NCBI RefSeq assembly: GCF_014192015.1
Contig: NZ_JACHXJ010000001.1
Location: forward strand, 1,550,001-1,614,000
Direction: 5' to 3'
Length of the DNA stretch: 64,000 nt
Origin: Paenibacillus rhizosphaerae
GTDB lineage: Bacteria; Bacillota; Bacilli; Paenibacillales; Paenibacillaceae
The notes below the pieces were generated by a model that was given only the letters and a program-made list of their open reading frames with translations, did not search any database and had not been told where the DNA came from. The translations under genes and the position numbers were made by a program. How positions within the stretch are numbered: the first letter of the stretch is position 1; each line of letters begins with the position of its first letter. Shown here in pieces: positions 35,627 through 44,420 of this stretch.

Positions 35627-36512
35627 ATCCACTTTACGGAAACTGTTCGGCATTCCGACTGCAGGAACGCATGCCCATGCGATGGTTCAGGCTTACAGGG
35701 ATGAGTATACCGCTTTCTGTACGTATGCAGAGTCCCACCGGGACTGCGTTTTCCTAGTCGATACGTATGACACGCTAAAGTCCGGGGTACCGAACGCAAT
35801 TAAGGCGGCCAAAGCGTACGGTGATCGGATCACCTTTAAAGGCATACGTTTGGATAGCGGCGATCTGGCTTATTTATCTAAAGAGGCCAGAAAAATGCTC
35901 GACGATGCCGGATTTCCGCAAGCCCGAATATATGCTTCCAACGATCTGGATGAACAAACGATCAGCGCTTATCGATGTGTGGGGTGTCGGAACCAAACTC
36001 ATTACCGCTTACGATCAGCCCGCACTGGGAGCCGTTTACAAGCTGATTGCCATTGAGAATGAAACTGGTGAAATGGTCGACACCATCAAGATCAGCTCGA
36101 TCCAGAGAAGATTACAACTCCGGGCAGAAAACGGGTTTATCGCATCATCAACCGGAACAACGGCAAATCGGAAGGCGATTATATTGCGCTGGAGGATGAA
36201 GAACCACAGAAGGAGACGGGTCTCAAAATGTTCCATCCGGTGCATACGTATATTGCCAAATTCGTGACCGATTTTGAGGCCAGGGAACTCCATCATCTGG
36301 TTTTGGACAGGGGCGGTCTGGTGTATGAACTGCCAGACTTGAAGGGTATCAGGGCGTTTGCGCGTGACAACCTTCAGGTGCTGTGGGAGGAATATCAGCG
36401 GATCCTGAATCCGGCTGAGTATCCGGTGAACCTGAGCCAGGCATGCTGGGATAACAAAATGAGGCTGATCGACGAAATTCAGCGGGACATACAGCGGCAG
36501 CTGCAGCCTTAA
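35627..36512 (+). pseudogene. pncB: Decayed nicotinate phosphoribosyltransferase gene
   Basis: Homology begins right after the nrtR stop with LRKLFGIPTAGTHAHAMVQA and LVDTYDTLKSG, lacking the N-terminal third. A deletion with loss of frame follows DEQTISA (35970), where the next frame picks up IDVWGVGTKLITAYDQPALG. A further one-base slip after KISS (about 36092) moves to a third frame that runs through PEKITTPGRKRVYRIINRNN, MFHPVHTYIAKF and ends at 36512. PncB converts nicotinate to NaMN in NAD salvage; this copy cannot be functional. Confidence 0.9.
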
Positions 36513-36522
36513 GGAGGAGAAC

Positions 36523-37137
36523 ATGGCGAAAATCGGAATATACGGATCCTCGTTCGATCCCATTACCAACGTGCATCTGTGGACGGCCAGCACCGTGGCC
36601 CACCGCTGCCGGCTGGACCGGGTGATCTTCCTGCCCTGTTCAAGCAAAAGGCCGGATAAATCGCTGCGTGCCAGCGACGAGCATCGGTGGAACATGATTC
36701 AACTTGCGATCGATGGCAATGATAAATTTGTCGCGGACGAATACGAGATGAAGCAAGCAGGATGGGAAATTGCCACCTATCTGACGCTGAAGCATTACAA
36801 GGAGGCTTTCCCGGACGACGACATTTACTTTATCATGGGAGCGGACCTGCTGCTTGATATCGGGGAAGGGAAATGGAAGAAATCCGAGGAGCTCATTCAG
36901 GAAAACAAGTTTATCGTGATGGCCCGGGACGGAATCAACATGCTGGCGGCCATCAGCAAATCGCCGATCCTGCGTAACGCCGACGACGGACAAACGTTCC
37001 ATCTGATCGACAAAGGGCTCGCGATGGAAATCAGCTCGACGTACATCAGGGATGAATTCAAACGAGGCGGAGAGCCGCGTTATTTGGTTCCCGACAACTG
37101 CTATGCTTATATGTGCCAACATCAACTGTACCGATAG
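36523..37137 (+). CDS. nadD: Nicotinate-nucleotide adenylyltransferase
   Basis: A 204-residue nucleotidyltransferase that adenylates NaMN to NaAD. It has the N-terminal ATP site YGSSFDPITNVHLW (GxFxPxTxxH type) and the C-terminal EISSTYIRDEFKRGGEPRYL (ISSTxIR). The canonical second His of HxGH is an Asn-Val-His variant here, which is unusual but keeps the key His. AAGGAGGAGAAC precedes the ATG, 10 bases after the pncB remnant. It sits with nadE as a salvage/assimilation pair; a housekeeping nadD may exist elsewhere. Confidence 0.88.
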   Translation: MAKIGIYGSSFDPITNVHLWTASTVAHRCRLDRVIFLPCSSKRPDKSLRASDEHRWNMIQLAIDGNDKFVADEYEMKQAGWEIATYLTLKHYKEAFPDDDIYFIMGADLLLDIGEGKWKKSEELIQENKFIVMARDGINMLAAISKSPILRNADDGQTFHLIDKGLAMEISSTYIRDEFKRGGEPRYLVPDNCYAYMCQHQLYR

Positions 37138-37152
37138 AAGGGAGTCATTTAT

Positions 37153-37971
37153 ATGAAAAACCAACAACAAATTATTCAAGAACTTAACGTGAAGCCTGAG
37201 ATTAAGCCGGAAGAGGAAATTCGCAGACGAATCGGTTTCCTCAAGGATTACTGCAAAAAGGCAGGGGCCAAAGGGTTTGTGCTCGGCATCAGCGGCGGAC
37301 AGGACTCGACCCTGGCCGGACGTCTTGCCCAGCTTGCGGTCCAGGAGCTGCGTAAGGAAGGATATGAGGCGAAATTCTACGCGGTGCGGCTCCCTTTCGG
37401 CATTCAGCAGGATGAGGACGATGCGCAGAAGGCGCTGGATTTTATCAAGCCTGACGAGAGCTATGATTTCAACATCATGAATGCCGTCAACGCTTTCGCC
37501 CTTACGTATTCTGAATCAACCGGAACCGGGCTTCCCGATTACCATAAAGGAAACGTCAAAGCGAGAATGCGGATGATCGCCCAGTACGCCATTGCTGGTG
37601 AGCGCCAGTGTTTGGTGATCGGGACGGACCATGCCGCCGAAGCGCTCACCGGGTTTTTCACGAAATTCGGCGACGGGGGAGCGGATATTCTGCCGCTGAC
37701 CGGGCTGACCAAAGAGCAGGGCCGCCAGCTGCTTAAAGCTTTGGGCGCCGAAGCGCGGTTGTATCTGAAGACGCCTACGGCCGATTTGCTGGACAACAAG
37801 CCGCAGCAGCCGGATGAAACCGAGCTGGGCATGGAATATGAAGTGATCGACCAGTATTTGACCGGTCAGCAGGTTGATCCACAGGAGCAGCTCAAGATCG
37901 AGCAGCGTTACGATCGTTCGCAGCATAAACGTGAGCTGCCTGTAACCCCTTTTGATGAATGGTGGAAATAA
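37153..37971 (+). CDS. nadE: Ammonia-dependent NAD synthetase
   Basis: A 272-residue enzyme that amidates NaAD to NAD using ATP and ammonia. The PP-loop is [18 protein letters not shown] (about residue 45), followed by [37 protein letters not shown] and [17 protein letters not shown], all family hallmarks. There is no glutaminase domain. AGAAGGGAG precedes the ATG, and a terminator ends the operon. Confidence 0.96.
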   Translation: MKNQQQIIQELNVKPEIKPEEEIRRRIGFLKDYCKKAGAKGFVLGISGGQDSTLAGRLAQLAVQELRKEGYEAKFYAVRLPFGIQQDEDDAQKALDFIKPDESYDFNIMNAVNAFALTYSESTGTGLPDYHKGNVKARMRMIAQYAIAGERQCLVIGTDHAAEALTGFFTKFGDGGADILPLTGLTKEQGRQLLKALGAEARLYLKTPTADLLDNKPQQPDETELGMEYEVIDQYLTGQQVDPQEQLKIEQRYDRSQHKRELPVTPFDEWWK

Positions 37972-37975
37972 GGCC

Positions 37976-38002
37976 AAGCGCCGGCTTTAGCCGGTGCTTT
38001 TC
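37976..38002 (+). terminator. Terminator of the NAD operon
   Basis: AAGCGCCGGCT, TT, AGCCGGTGCTTTT with one mismatch. Confidence 0.75.
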
Positions 38003-38084
38003 ACGTTTAAAAAGTTTTCTACCGTAAATCCGGTTTGTGCGGCTGCTATAATAAAATGTATGGAGTCGAGTGAGGTGAGCCGGC

Positions 38085-38927
38085 ATGGATATCCAGTCCA
38101 TAATCCATCGAATTACACAAGATCTTAGTCAGGTGAGTGGGGTTAAGGCCATCGTACTTGGCGGTTCCAGAGCCAGGGGAACGCATCATCCCGGATCCGA
38201 TATCGATATCGGTATCTATTATGATTCAAGGGAAGGATTGGACGTCAAAGAACTCCGTCGAATCGCTGCTGCCCTCGATGATGAAGGCCGAAAGGACCTG
38301 ATCACGGAGATTGGCGGATGGGGACCTTGGATCAACGGCGGGGGCTGGCTGCAAGTCGAACAAACTCCGGTTGATTTTTTGTACCGCGATATCCGTAAAG
38401 TCTCCATGGTGATGGATGAATGCCTCAAGGGAAACGTCACGATTGATTATCAGCCAGGCCATCCTCACGGCTTTATTAACGCCATTTACATGGCGGAAGC
38501 CGCGTTGTGCCAAGTGCTATGGGATCCTGCTGACATTTTTACCCCGCTGAAGTCTACAACGGCGCCTTTCCCAGCTGTGTATCGGCAAGCGGTCATCGGC
38601 AAGTTTTTGTGGGAAGCCGAATTTTCGCTTGACATCGGGATGAAAGGGGTTGCCAAGAAAGACACCTCTTATGTGAGCGGATGCTGCTTCAGGGCGGTAT
38701 CCTGCTTGAACCAGGTGCTGTTCGCCATAAATCATCAGTATTGCATGAACGAAAAGGGAGCGACAGCCATCGCCGACGCTTTCGATATCGTGCCGCCAGC
38801 CTATGCAGAGCGGATCCAGCAAATGTTTACCTTGGTATCGGCAGATGCCGAACGGTTACAGGAGGCGCTTGATATTCTGCGCAAGCTGGTACAGGAAACC
38901 AAGCGGCTGGTCACAGCAGGGGATTGA
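38085..38927 (+). CDS. Nucleotidyltransferase-fold protein
   Basis: A 280-residue protein with a pol-beta-type nucleotidyltransferase domain at the N-terminus: VLGGSRARGTHHPGSDIDIG contains the GGSxARG and DxD metal motif, and a third acidic residue lies in TPVDFLYRD. The C-terminal ~120 residues are helical. Such proteins transfer nucleotides to small molecules (as aminoglycoside adenylyltransferases do) or to proteins; the substrate is unknown. GAGGTGAGCCGGC precedes the ATG. Confidence 0.85.
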   Translation: MDIQSIIHRITQDLSQVSGVKAIVLGGSRARGTHHPGSDIDIGIYYDSREGLDVKELRRIAAALDDEGRKDLITEIGGWGPWINGGGWLQVEQTPVDFLYRDIRKVSMVMDECLKGNVTIDYQPGHPHGFINAIYMAEAALCQVLWDPADIFTPLKSTTAPFPAVYRQAVIGKFLWEAEFSLDIGMKGVAKKDTSYVSGCCFRAVSCLNQVLFAINHQYCMNEKGATAIADAFDIVPPAYAERIQQMFTLVSADAERLQEALDILRKLVQETKRLVTAGD

Positions 38928-38962
38928 AGCAGGTGGGTAATAGTAAGCATGAAAGAGAATAT

Positions 38963-38996
38963 AAAAAAGCTGCCGGGTTAATCGGCAGCTTTTTTG
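38963..38996. terminator. Bidirectional terminator
   Basis: AAAAAAGCTGCCG, loop GGTTAAT, CGGCAGCTTTTTT; serves the nucleotidyltransferase and the convergent FMN reductase. Confidence 0.9.
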
Positions 38997-39020
38997 CATT
39001 TATTTGGATTGACTACACCA

Positions 39021-39563
39021 TTATCTTAAAGTCTTGAGGGCTCCGCTCCAAGCTACGACTTGATCCAGCATCGCATTGACATTGTCCAGATGAAGGGCTT
39101 GCGGTTTAAAGACCGATCCGTTTTCAAAATCGGTGAACAGAGACAGCGTTGGATGAACGCGAACATCGGCAACCAAAAGTTCTCCCAGGATACCGCGGAG
39201 ATGTTCAGCTGCGCGCGCGCCGCCGGTGGATCCGTAGCTCACAATACCTGCTGCCTTGTTGTTCCACGCTTCACGGGCGAAATCAATCGCATTCTTCAGC
39301 GCGCCGGTAATGCTGTGGTTGTATTCCTGAACGATGAACACAAAGCCGTCCAGTTCTCCGAGCTTTTGGTTCCAGGCGGCGATGCCAGGTTCGGAACCGT
39401 CTGTCGTTCCGAGGAAAGGCAGCTGATAATCGCTGATATCCACGATTTCGTAGTTAGCGTCACCGCGCTTTTCTGCAATCTCTTTGATCCATTGTCCCAC
39501 TTGCGGGCTTACCCGGCCTTGACGCGTGCTTCCCAAAATAATTCCGATGTTCAATTTGCTCAT
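39021..39563 (-). CDS. NADPH-dependent FMN reductase
   Basis: A 180-residue flavodoxin-like reductase with the FMN loop IILGSTRQGRVSPQVGQWI, then PQEYNHS-type loop as VQEYNHSITGALKNAIDF and GSTGGARAAEHLR. It probably reduces quinones, azo compounds or chromate. The start at 39563 has AAGGAGGAAGTTACA in front. A longer form from the ATG at 39614, behind AGGTGG, would add MSFFKKIFGTAAKEEVT and could also be made. A perfect consensus promoter lies upstream. Confidence 0.92.
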   Translation of the reverse strand: MSKLNIGIILGSTRQGRVSPQVGQWIKEIAEKRGDANYEIVDISDYQLPFLGTTDGSEPGIAAWNQKLGELDGFVFIVQEYNHSITGALKNAIDFAREAWNNKAAGIVSYGSTGGARAAEHLRGILGELLVADVRVHPTLSLFTDFENGSVFKPQALHLDNVNAMLDQVVAWSGALKTLR

Positions 39564-39682
39564 TGTAACTTCCTCCTTGGCTGCTGTGCCAAATATTTTT
39601 TTGAAAAACGACATCTTTGCACCACCTGAACCATCTATGATGTGTATTTTGATTATGAACCGACTGCAGTCTGAATTCATCA

Positions 39683-39732
39683 GTAAGTTACTTTACGTAA
39701 GTTATTATATTTTTTAAATTTAATGTTGTCAA
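39683..39732 (-). promoter_or_regulatory. Consensus minus-strand promoter with GTAAGTTA repeats
   Basis: Read on the minus strand, TTGACA (39732-39727), 17 bp, TATAAT (39709-39704) is a perfect sigma-A promoter for the FMN reductase. Over the -10 and start site, the plus strand shows GTAAGTTA twice (39683-39690 and 39697-39704) and the palindrome TTACGTAA (39693-39700), candidate operator elements. Confidence 0.8.
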
Positions 39733-39740
39733 CATAAAAA

Positions 39741-40020
39741 CTTTATTTAAGTAATTTAGATGCCAACGATGAGATGGACCAGCTGAGGAAGGAAGCGTCG
39801 GCTGCGGCGTGGAAGTAAATCAGCGGCATGACGCAAGATAGAGAGCGAAAGGTGAGATTATACGATGAGGGCTACAGACGATATAAAAATGCTGGACGTT
39901 CCGTGGCATCGGTTGACTACGGCATATGGGAGAGGGACGGACGTTCCCGGATGGATTGAAGAACAACAGTTGAAAAAACGTTCGCACTTACGCTATAAAC
40001 AAAAGCACACACCGCATTAA
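39741..40020 (+). other. Stretch with possible remains of one or two small genes
   Basis: One open frame ends ...LDANDEMDQLRKEASAAAWK at the stop near 39818, without a visible start. A second, from about 39863 behind GAAAGGTGAG to the TAA at 40020, encodes roughly 50 residues including LDVPWHRLTTAYGRGTDVPG. This reads like a conserved segment of a longer protein, but I cannot name it. Both look like fragments of lost genes. Confidence 0.4.
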
Positions 40021-40036
40021 GCGGCGTGTGCTTTTG
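40001..40036. terminator. Bidirectional terminator before RCC1-repeat gene end
   Basis: AAAAGCACACACCGC, loop ATTAA, GCGGCGTGTGCTTTT. Confidence 0.85.
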
Positions 40037-40052
40037 TCGCATCAACAGCCTG

Positions 40053-41531
40053 TTACTTGCCTTGAATGCTCAGCTCGGCAAGATGGGGATTCCAATCGAC
40101 CTGGCATCCCAGCTGCTTGAACAGGGAGGCCGGCACCATGACGGCGCCGTTGATCATACTTACCGGGCCGGACAATGCCATGGACCGCCCCTGTATGGCA
40201 GCTTCGGCTGAGCCGGTACGGAAAGTCACCGTAGTTTGGCCGTATTGAAGCCTGTAAGTGGTCCCTTCCTGAGTTGTAGAGGCCTCGAGTGAGCCTCCGA
40301 ACTCTTTCGCTATGCTTTTTACAGGCACGCTGATCGAGTTATTCTTGTTGATTGCCGGGAAGGAGGCGGGAAGCAGGCTGCCGTTGATACGAATGGTGAT
40401 CGGCCGTTGAATGGGAACCGGTGCGTATTCCATGCCGTCACCCGCATTCCGCGGGACACCAACCTCGTTCCAATTGTTCGCCCCCCAGCCGTATACCTGA
40501 CCTTTGGCATCAACGGCCAAACGGTGGGTATCCCCGGCTGCTGCCGATACGATCCGCTGCAGTCCTTTTATTTTAACGGCTGATCTGCCCGGTTTGCCGT
40601 CGTACATCCACACTTCGCCTTGCCGGCTCACCAGCAACATATAACCGATGGAAGCATACACATTTTGAACCTGAAGGGACGGCTGAATGCTCACTGGCTT
40701 TACATACAGCTTTTCTGTGCCGGAAGAAGCTTGGATAGACGACCATTTCCAAACCTTGCCGGAACTGTCTACTCCATAAGCGTCATAGGCATGCTGCGTG
40801 GAAATTTGCTTCAATGCCGGCAAACCCTGTATTCGGACCGGTACGGAGAGGTGAAGCTGATTCTCTGAGGTGTTCACCGTAAACCTCCAGACAGATCCGG
40901 CGGAATCCAGCGCACAGATATAATCGGATGCTGACTGCAGCTGGACGATATTTTTCAAGCCCTTAACTGAAATCGGCTGGCCCGAATCGCCGCTCTTCTG
41001 ATCTCTCATCCACGCTTTAACGGATCCATCGCTTCCGAGACCAAAGCTGTACTTTTGCAATGTCGTTACTTGCGAGATTCCGGATAAACCCGGGAGTACT
41101 CTCGGAACCTGGGTTTCCCGGACGTAGCCCGGCCGTGATCCCCATTCCCATACCGTACCGTCGCGTGTTACGCCCAATTGGTAACCATACCCGTCGGTAG
41201 CTATCGAGTTCAATGGTGGCAGTGTGCTGAGCCGTATAGGTGCCGCCATGCTGGAAACCGCTGTGGTATCGGGAATCCCGAGTTCGCCCATTAAGTTTCT
41301 TCCCCAGGTCCATACCGAGCCGTCTGCCCTTAATCCGACCGAATAATAATTCCCGGCTGCCACCTGAACGAAAGCCGTTCCCATAGCAGCGGTGCTGGAA
41401 GCTGATAACCGTGCTGCAGCATCCATGCGATCTCCCGGTTGAGTGGGTGCAGCCGAAAGCGTTTGGGGTGATACCTCCGCCACAATTACTGCAGATAGCA
41501 GTACGCCTTGCATAAAGCGGGAATATTTCAT
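40053..41531 (-). CDS. Secreted RCC1-repeat protein with copper amine oxidase-like N-domain
   Basis: A 492-residue exported protein with a signal peptide (residues 1-28). About seven RCC1-type repeats follow (residues 55-375), each with a pattern like YSVGLRADGSVWTWGRNLMG or HRLAVDAKGQVYGWGANNW, predicted to form a beta propeller. The C-terminal ~110 residues (ITIRINGSLLPASFPAINKN, NGAVMVPASLFKQLG) resemble the copper amine oxidase N-terminal-like domain common in Paenibacillus exoproteins. The second ATG (41531) is chosen, with CGGAGG 6 bases upstream. Function unknown; probably ligand or wall binding. Confidence 0.85.
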   Translation of the reverse strand: MKYSRFMQGVLLSAVIVAEVSPQTLSAAPTQPGDRMDAAARLSASSTAAMGTAFVQVAAGNYYSVGLRADGSVWTWGRNLMGELGIPDTTAVSSMAAPIRLSTLPPLNSIATDGYGYQLGVTRDGTVWEWGSRPGYVRETQVPRVLPGLSGISQVTTLQKYSFGLGSDGSVKAWMRDQKSGDSGQPISVKGLKNIVQLQSASDYICALDSAGSVWRFTVNTSENQLHLSVPVRIQGLPALKQISTQHAYDAYGVDSSGKVWKWSSIQASSGTEKLYVKPVSIQPSLQVQNVYASIGYMLLVSRQGEVWMYDGKPGRSAVKIKGLQRIVSAAAGDTHRLAVDAKGQVYGWGANNWNEVGVPRNAGDGMEYAPVPIQRPITIRINGSLLPASFPAINKNNSISVPVKSIAKEFGGSLEASTTQEGTTYRLQYGQTTVTFRTGSAEAAIQGRSMALSGPVSMINGAVMVPASLFKQLGCQVDWNPHLAELSIQGK

Positions 41532-41713
41532 GATCATCCTCCGTGCTCTTTTTTCATGAATCTACTAATCAAGACGCTCGCATAATACGGGAAGTTGCGT
41601 TAATCCAAGCGTAATCTTTATCGGAAAAGATTCATGTCCGGCCAATCGTTGCCCCGGCGGATCCCTACGTTTCATAATTCTATTTAGCAGAATCTAGCAG
41701 ACAGGAGGTGGAT

Positions 41714-42396
41714 ATGATCGATCAGCAGGAGTATGGAAAATACGTGCTTGGATTGATGGATGAAGAAGAGGCTGAAGATTCGACAGGGCCTATTGAAGAG
41801 GAGATGTTTTACGGCTATTTTTAAATCTATATGCCCAGCGGAAAAGGGGTGGAAGCCACGTTCGCGCCCCTGGATGAGGTTGAATCTTTTTACAACGCAT
41901 CCTCCCGATCTATGAAATGCTGGATCCGCAGGACTTTCAAGGGGAATCGATGCCTGGGTATTTTAACGGAACATCTGATCATGTATCCGAAGAAGAGCTC
42001 AGGGATCTCGGCAATAGGCATCTCCTCGATTTGAAACAGCTGATGGACGATCATGCCGAGCTGGAGGAAGCGGTAGAGGCATCGACGTATCTCGGAACGG
42101 TCTCTGAGGTCTTCATCGTATCCGGCGGCGAAATCGATAAAATCCGGCAGGAGTACGATCCCGTCGTACACGAATCGTTGTTTGAGCTGGTGAGTGAACA
42201 TACGGATGATCAGGAACCCGTTCAAATGTTGAGCGAGGCTTATTATTCCATTGCCTGTGACTATTGGATTTCGTACTACCTTCAATGGCCCCGCTACGGG
42301 CTTGAAGGAGATCCGCTGGCCCCGTATTTCGAGCTGTACAAGCTCGGATATTCGGCGATTTTTGCGAACGGTAAGCTGTATATCGGTAAGCCGTAG
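41714..42396 (+). pseudogene. Hypothetical gene broken by a stop and a frameshift
   Basis: From ATG 41714 (behind ACAGGAGGTGG) a frame reads MIDQQEYGKYVLGLMDEEEA to TAA 41824. The same frame then continues, IYMPSGKGVEATFAPLDEVE to about 41900. Near CGCATCCTCCCG (41900-41911) the sense shifts one frame, giving PIYEMLDPQDFQGESMPGYF and on to LYIGKP at 42396. Read together this is one acidic protein of about 227 residues with a nonsense codon and one frameshift. Alternatively the 36-residue ORF and the 159-residue ORF from 41917 are separate genes, but the latter has no ribosome site. Family not recognised. Confidence 0.6.
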
Positions 42397-42429
42397 TAAT
42401 AGAAGCCGTTGTCGCAACGGAATGCTATG

Positions 42430-42462
42430 AAAAAGGCGCCCATCCAAGATGGCCGCCTTTTT
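42430..42462. terminator. Bidirectional terminator
   Basis: AAAAAGGCG(C)CCATC, loop CAA, GATGG(C)CGCCTTTTT; also serves the convergent permease gene. Confidence 0.9.
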
Positions 42463-42480
42463 GTGCTCATACAGTAATGA

Positions 42481-43890
42481 TCAGTTTGATGTGCCGCGTA
42501 CCTTGCCTTTCCTGAACAGCAGCGGGTAAAACAGAATGCCGCTGACGATCAATGCAATTCCAAGCAGGAAGGTTTTCAAATCCGCCGTTCCCGCGATGAT
42601 GACCCAAAGCGAATACAATGCGGCAAGACCCGCGATAATGCCCTCGGTTACCCGTTCTTTGCGAGCCGTAAAGGTTTCTCCGGTCCAAATCAGCTTAATA
42701 TGATAGAGAGAAGCAATCAAATAAGGGACCAGATATGCAAGTGTGGCAATATAGATGATAAAATCGAATGCCGCCGAGATCGAGCCGGAGATCGTCGACA
42801 GCAGCAACACCTGACCGACCGCGTTCGAGATCCAAAGCGACGTCTTCGGCATGCCCTTTCGGTTCTCTTTGGAAAAGGAAGGCAGAAAGACGCCCCGCTT
42901 GGCGGCCTGAAACGGCACCTCGGCGCTCAGCAGCACCCAGCCGATCGTCGATCCGAGCAGGCTGATCAAGCCGAGCGCAGCGAGCAGTTTGCCGCCGATC
43001 GGGCCGACCACGGCGGTGATGCCGTCCACGAGCGGATTCTGGGAAGCCATCAACTGGTCCTGCGTCAGCAGTCCCATCGTCAGGATGCTGATGCCCACAT
43101 ACAGAACGATGGAGATGAGCAGACCGGCAATGGTAGCACGGCGGATGTCCTGCTTGCGGCGGGCGCGGGCGGCAAAGACCATGGCGGATTCGACGCCGAT
43201 AAAAGCCCATAGCGTCCCAACGGCGGCCGCATTGACCTGGGACAGCAGGCTGAGCGTTTCGCCATTGTCATCGGAACGAGGAGCCAGAAACGGACCGATG
43301 TTACTTTTTTGAAAAGCGAATAAAGCAATGATAATAAACAAGGCAAAGCCAACCACTTTGGTTGCCGTCGCGATAAAATTTAATCGGCCCGCACCGTTCA
43401 TGCCTTTCATGCATATGGCGTGCGTGCCCCACAGAAGAAGCGAGCAGACGATAAATGTCAGCACATTGCCTGCCTTTAACGTTAATAATCCGGTATCGAG
43501 CCACACCTTATCACTGGTCAGCACCGGAAAAAGAGTGGAAAGGTAACTGGCGAAGGTCGTAATGACCGCCACAAATCCGGCTATATTGCCTACCCAGTAT
43601 CCCCATGTGGACATGAAGCCGGCCAGGCGAGAGCCGTGTGAGCCTTCCCGGAACAGCTCCTTCGCATAAATTTGCGGCCCGCCGCTCAGCTCCGGTTTAC
43701 GGACAGCCAGGCTTCCGAAGACAAGGGCCAGCATAAGAACCCCGAGCCCTGTCGCCAGCCAGGCCAGGATGACGCCCATAGGGCTGGCCGCTTCGGACAG
43801 CGAGCGGGGCAGCATAAAAATTCCGGAACCGACCATATTCCCCACGACGAGAGCGGTCAAAATCCAGAATCCCAATTTGTGTCTGGTCAT
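42481..43890 (-). CDS. APC-family amino acid permease (basic amino acid/polyamine antiporter type)
   Basis: A 469-residue transporter with about 12-13 helices. The N-terminus LGFWILTALVVGNMVGSGIF is the APC substrate-binding helix 1 with GSGIF, and helix 6 shows WAFIGVESAMVFAARARRKQ, as in arginine/ornithine and related antiporters. ATG 43890 is chosen, with AAGGAG 8-9 bases upstream; the frame continues back to 43947 without a ribosome site. The substrate is inferred only at family level. Confidence 0.92.
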   Translation of the reverse strand: MTRHKLGFWILTALVVGNMVGSGIFMLPRSLSEAASPMGVILAWLATGLGVLMLALVFGSLAVRKPELSGGPQIYAKELFREGSHGSRLAGFMSTWGYWVGNIAGFVAVITTFASYLSTLFPVLTSDKVWLDTGLLTLKAGNVLTFIVCSLLLWGTHAICMKGMNGAGRLNFIATATKVVGFALFIIIALFAFQKSNIGPFLAPRSDDNGETLSLLSQVNAAAVGTLWAFIGVESAMVFAARARRKQDIRRATIAGLLISIVLYVGISILTMGLLTQDQLMASQNPLVDGITAVVGPIGGKLLAALGLISLLGSTIGWVLLSAEVPFQAAKRGVFLPSFSKENRKGMPKTSLWISNAVGQVLLLSTISGSISAAFDFIIYIATLAYLVPYLIASLYHIKLIWTGETFTARKERVTEGIIAGLAALYSLWVIIAGTADLKTFLLGIALIVSGILFYPLLFRKGKVRGTSN

Positions 43891-44107
43891 GATGTTAAAC
43901 TCCTTTTGATTGAATAATGCATCGACTTGTTGAAAAAACACTGACAAGTATTAATCATACACTTTCTTCTGGTAAAGCACCAGAGTAAATTTCAGGGGAG
44001 CCGATTTTATGCTGTTAAGGCATCTGCAGGTTTCGCTTGTCCATTCGGCGGGGAAGAATAAAGAAGATAGAACGATGGAACAATTCTGCACAAGGAGCGT
44101 GGGAATA

Positions 44108-44386
44108 ATGAGAGAAATCCGTGAAGCGGGTCAAGGGTTTGTGATGGTGGAGGATGATCGGGCGGTGGCGGAAATTACTTTCCAGCCCGTAGACGACCGG
44201 ACAATCGTCATTGATCATACGTATGTGTCCGAAGAGCTGCGAGGACAGCGGATCGGGGATGAACTGGTCAAAGCGGTGGTGGATATGGCCCGGAAGGAAG
44301 GCAAGAAGATTATCCCTGCATGCTCATTTGCCCATGTTCAATTCAAGCGGCATAAAGACTATAAGGATGTGTGGCAGCAAGAATAA
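44108..44386 (+). CDS. Small GNAT-like (YjdJ/NATD1-type) acetyltransferase
   Basis: This 92-residue single-domain protein has the compact YjdJ-like acetyl-CoA fold: AEITFQPVDDRTIVIDHTYV, then SEELRGQRIGDELVKAVVDM, then IIPACSFAHVQFKRH with the typical CSFA segment. ATG 44108 is preferred, with AAGGAG about 10 bases upstream; longer in-frame starts at 44009 and 44075 are possible. It precedes the epimerase gene by 34 bases and is probably co-transcribed. Confidence 0.85.
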   Translation: MREIREAGQGFVMVEDDRAVAEITFQPVDDRTIVIDHTYVSEELRGQRIGDELVKAVVDMARKEGKKIIPACSFAHVQFKRHKDYKDVWQQE

Positions 44387-44420
44387 CGCTGATCGAACAT
44401 ATTGAAAAGAGGTGGGAGCT

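Noticed and set aside
38041..38060. TATAAT upstream of the nucleotidyltransferase gene
   Set aside because: No acceptable -35 hexamer at 16-18 bp, so not listed as a promoter.
42700..43212. 170-codon frame antisense to the amino acid permease
   Set aside because: Composition dominated by Asp, Arg, Gln and Gly, typical of a shadow of a hydrophobic membrane protein; no ribosome site.
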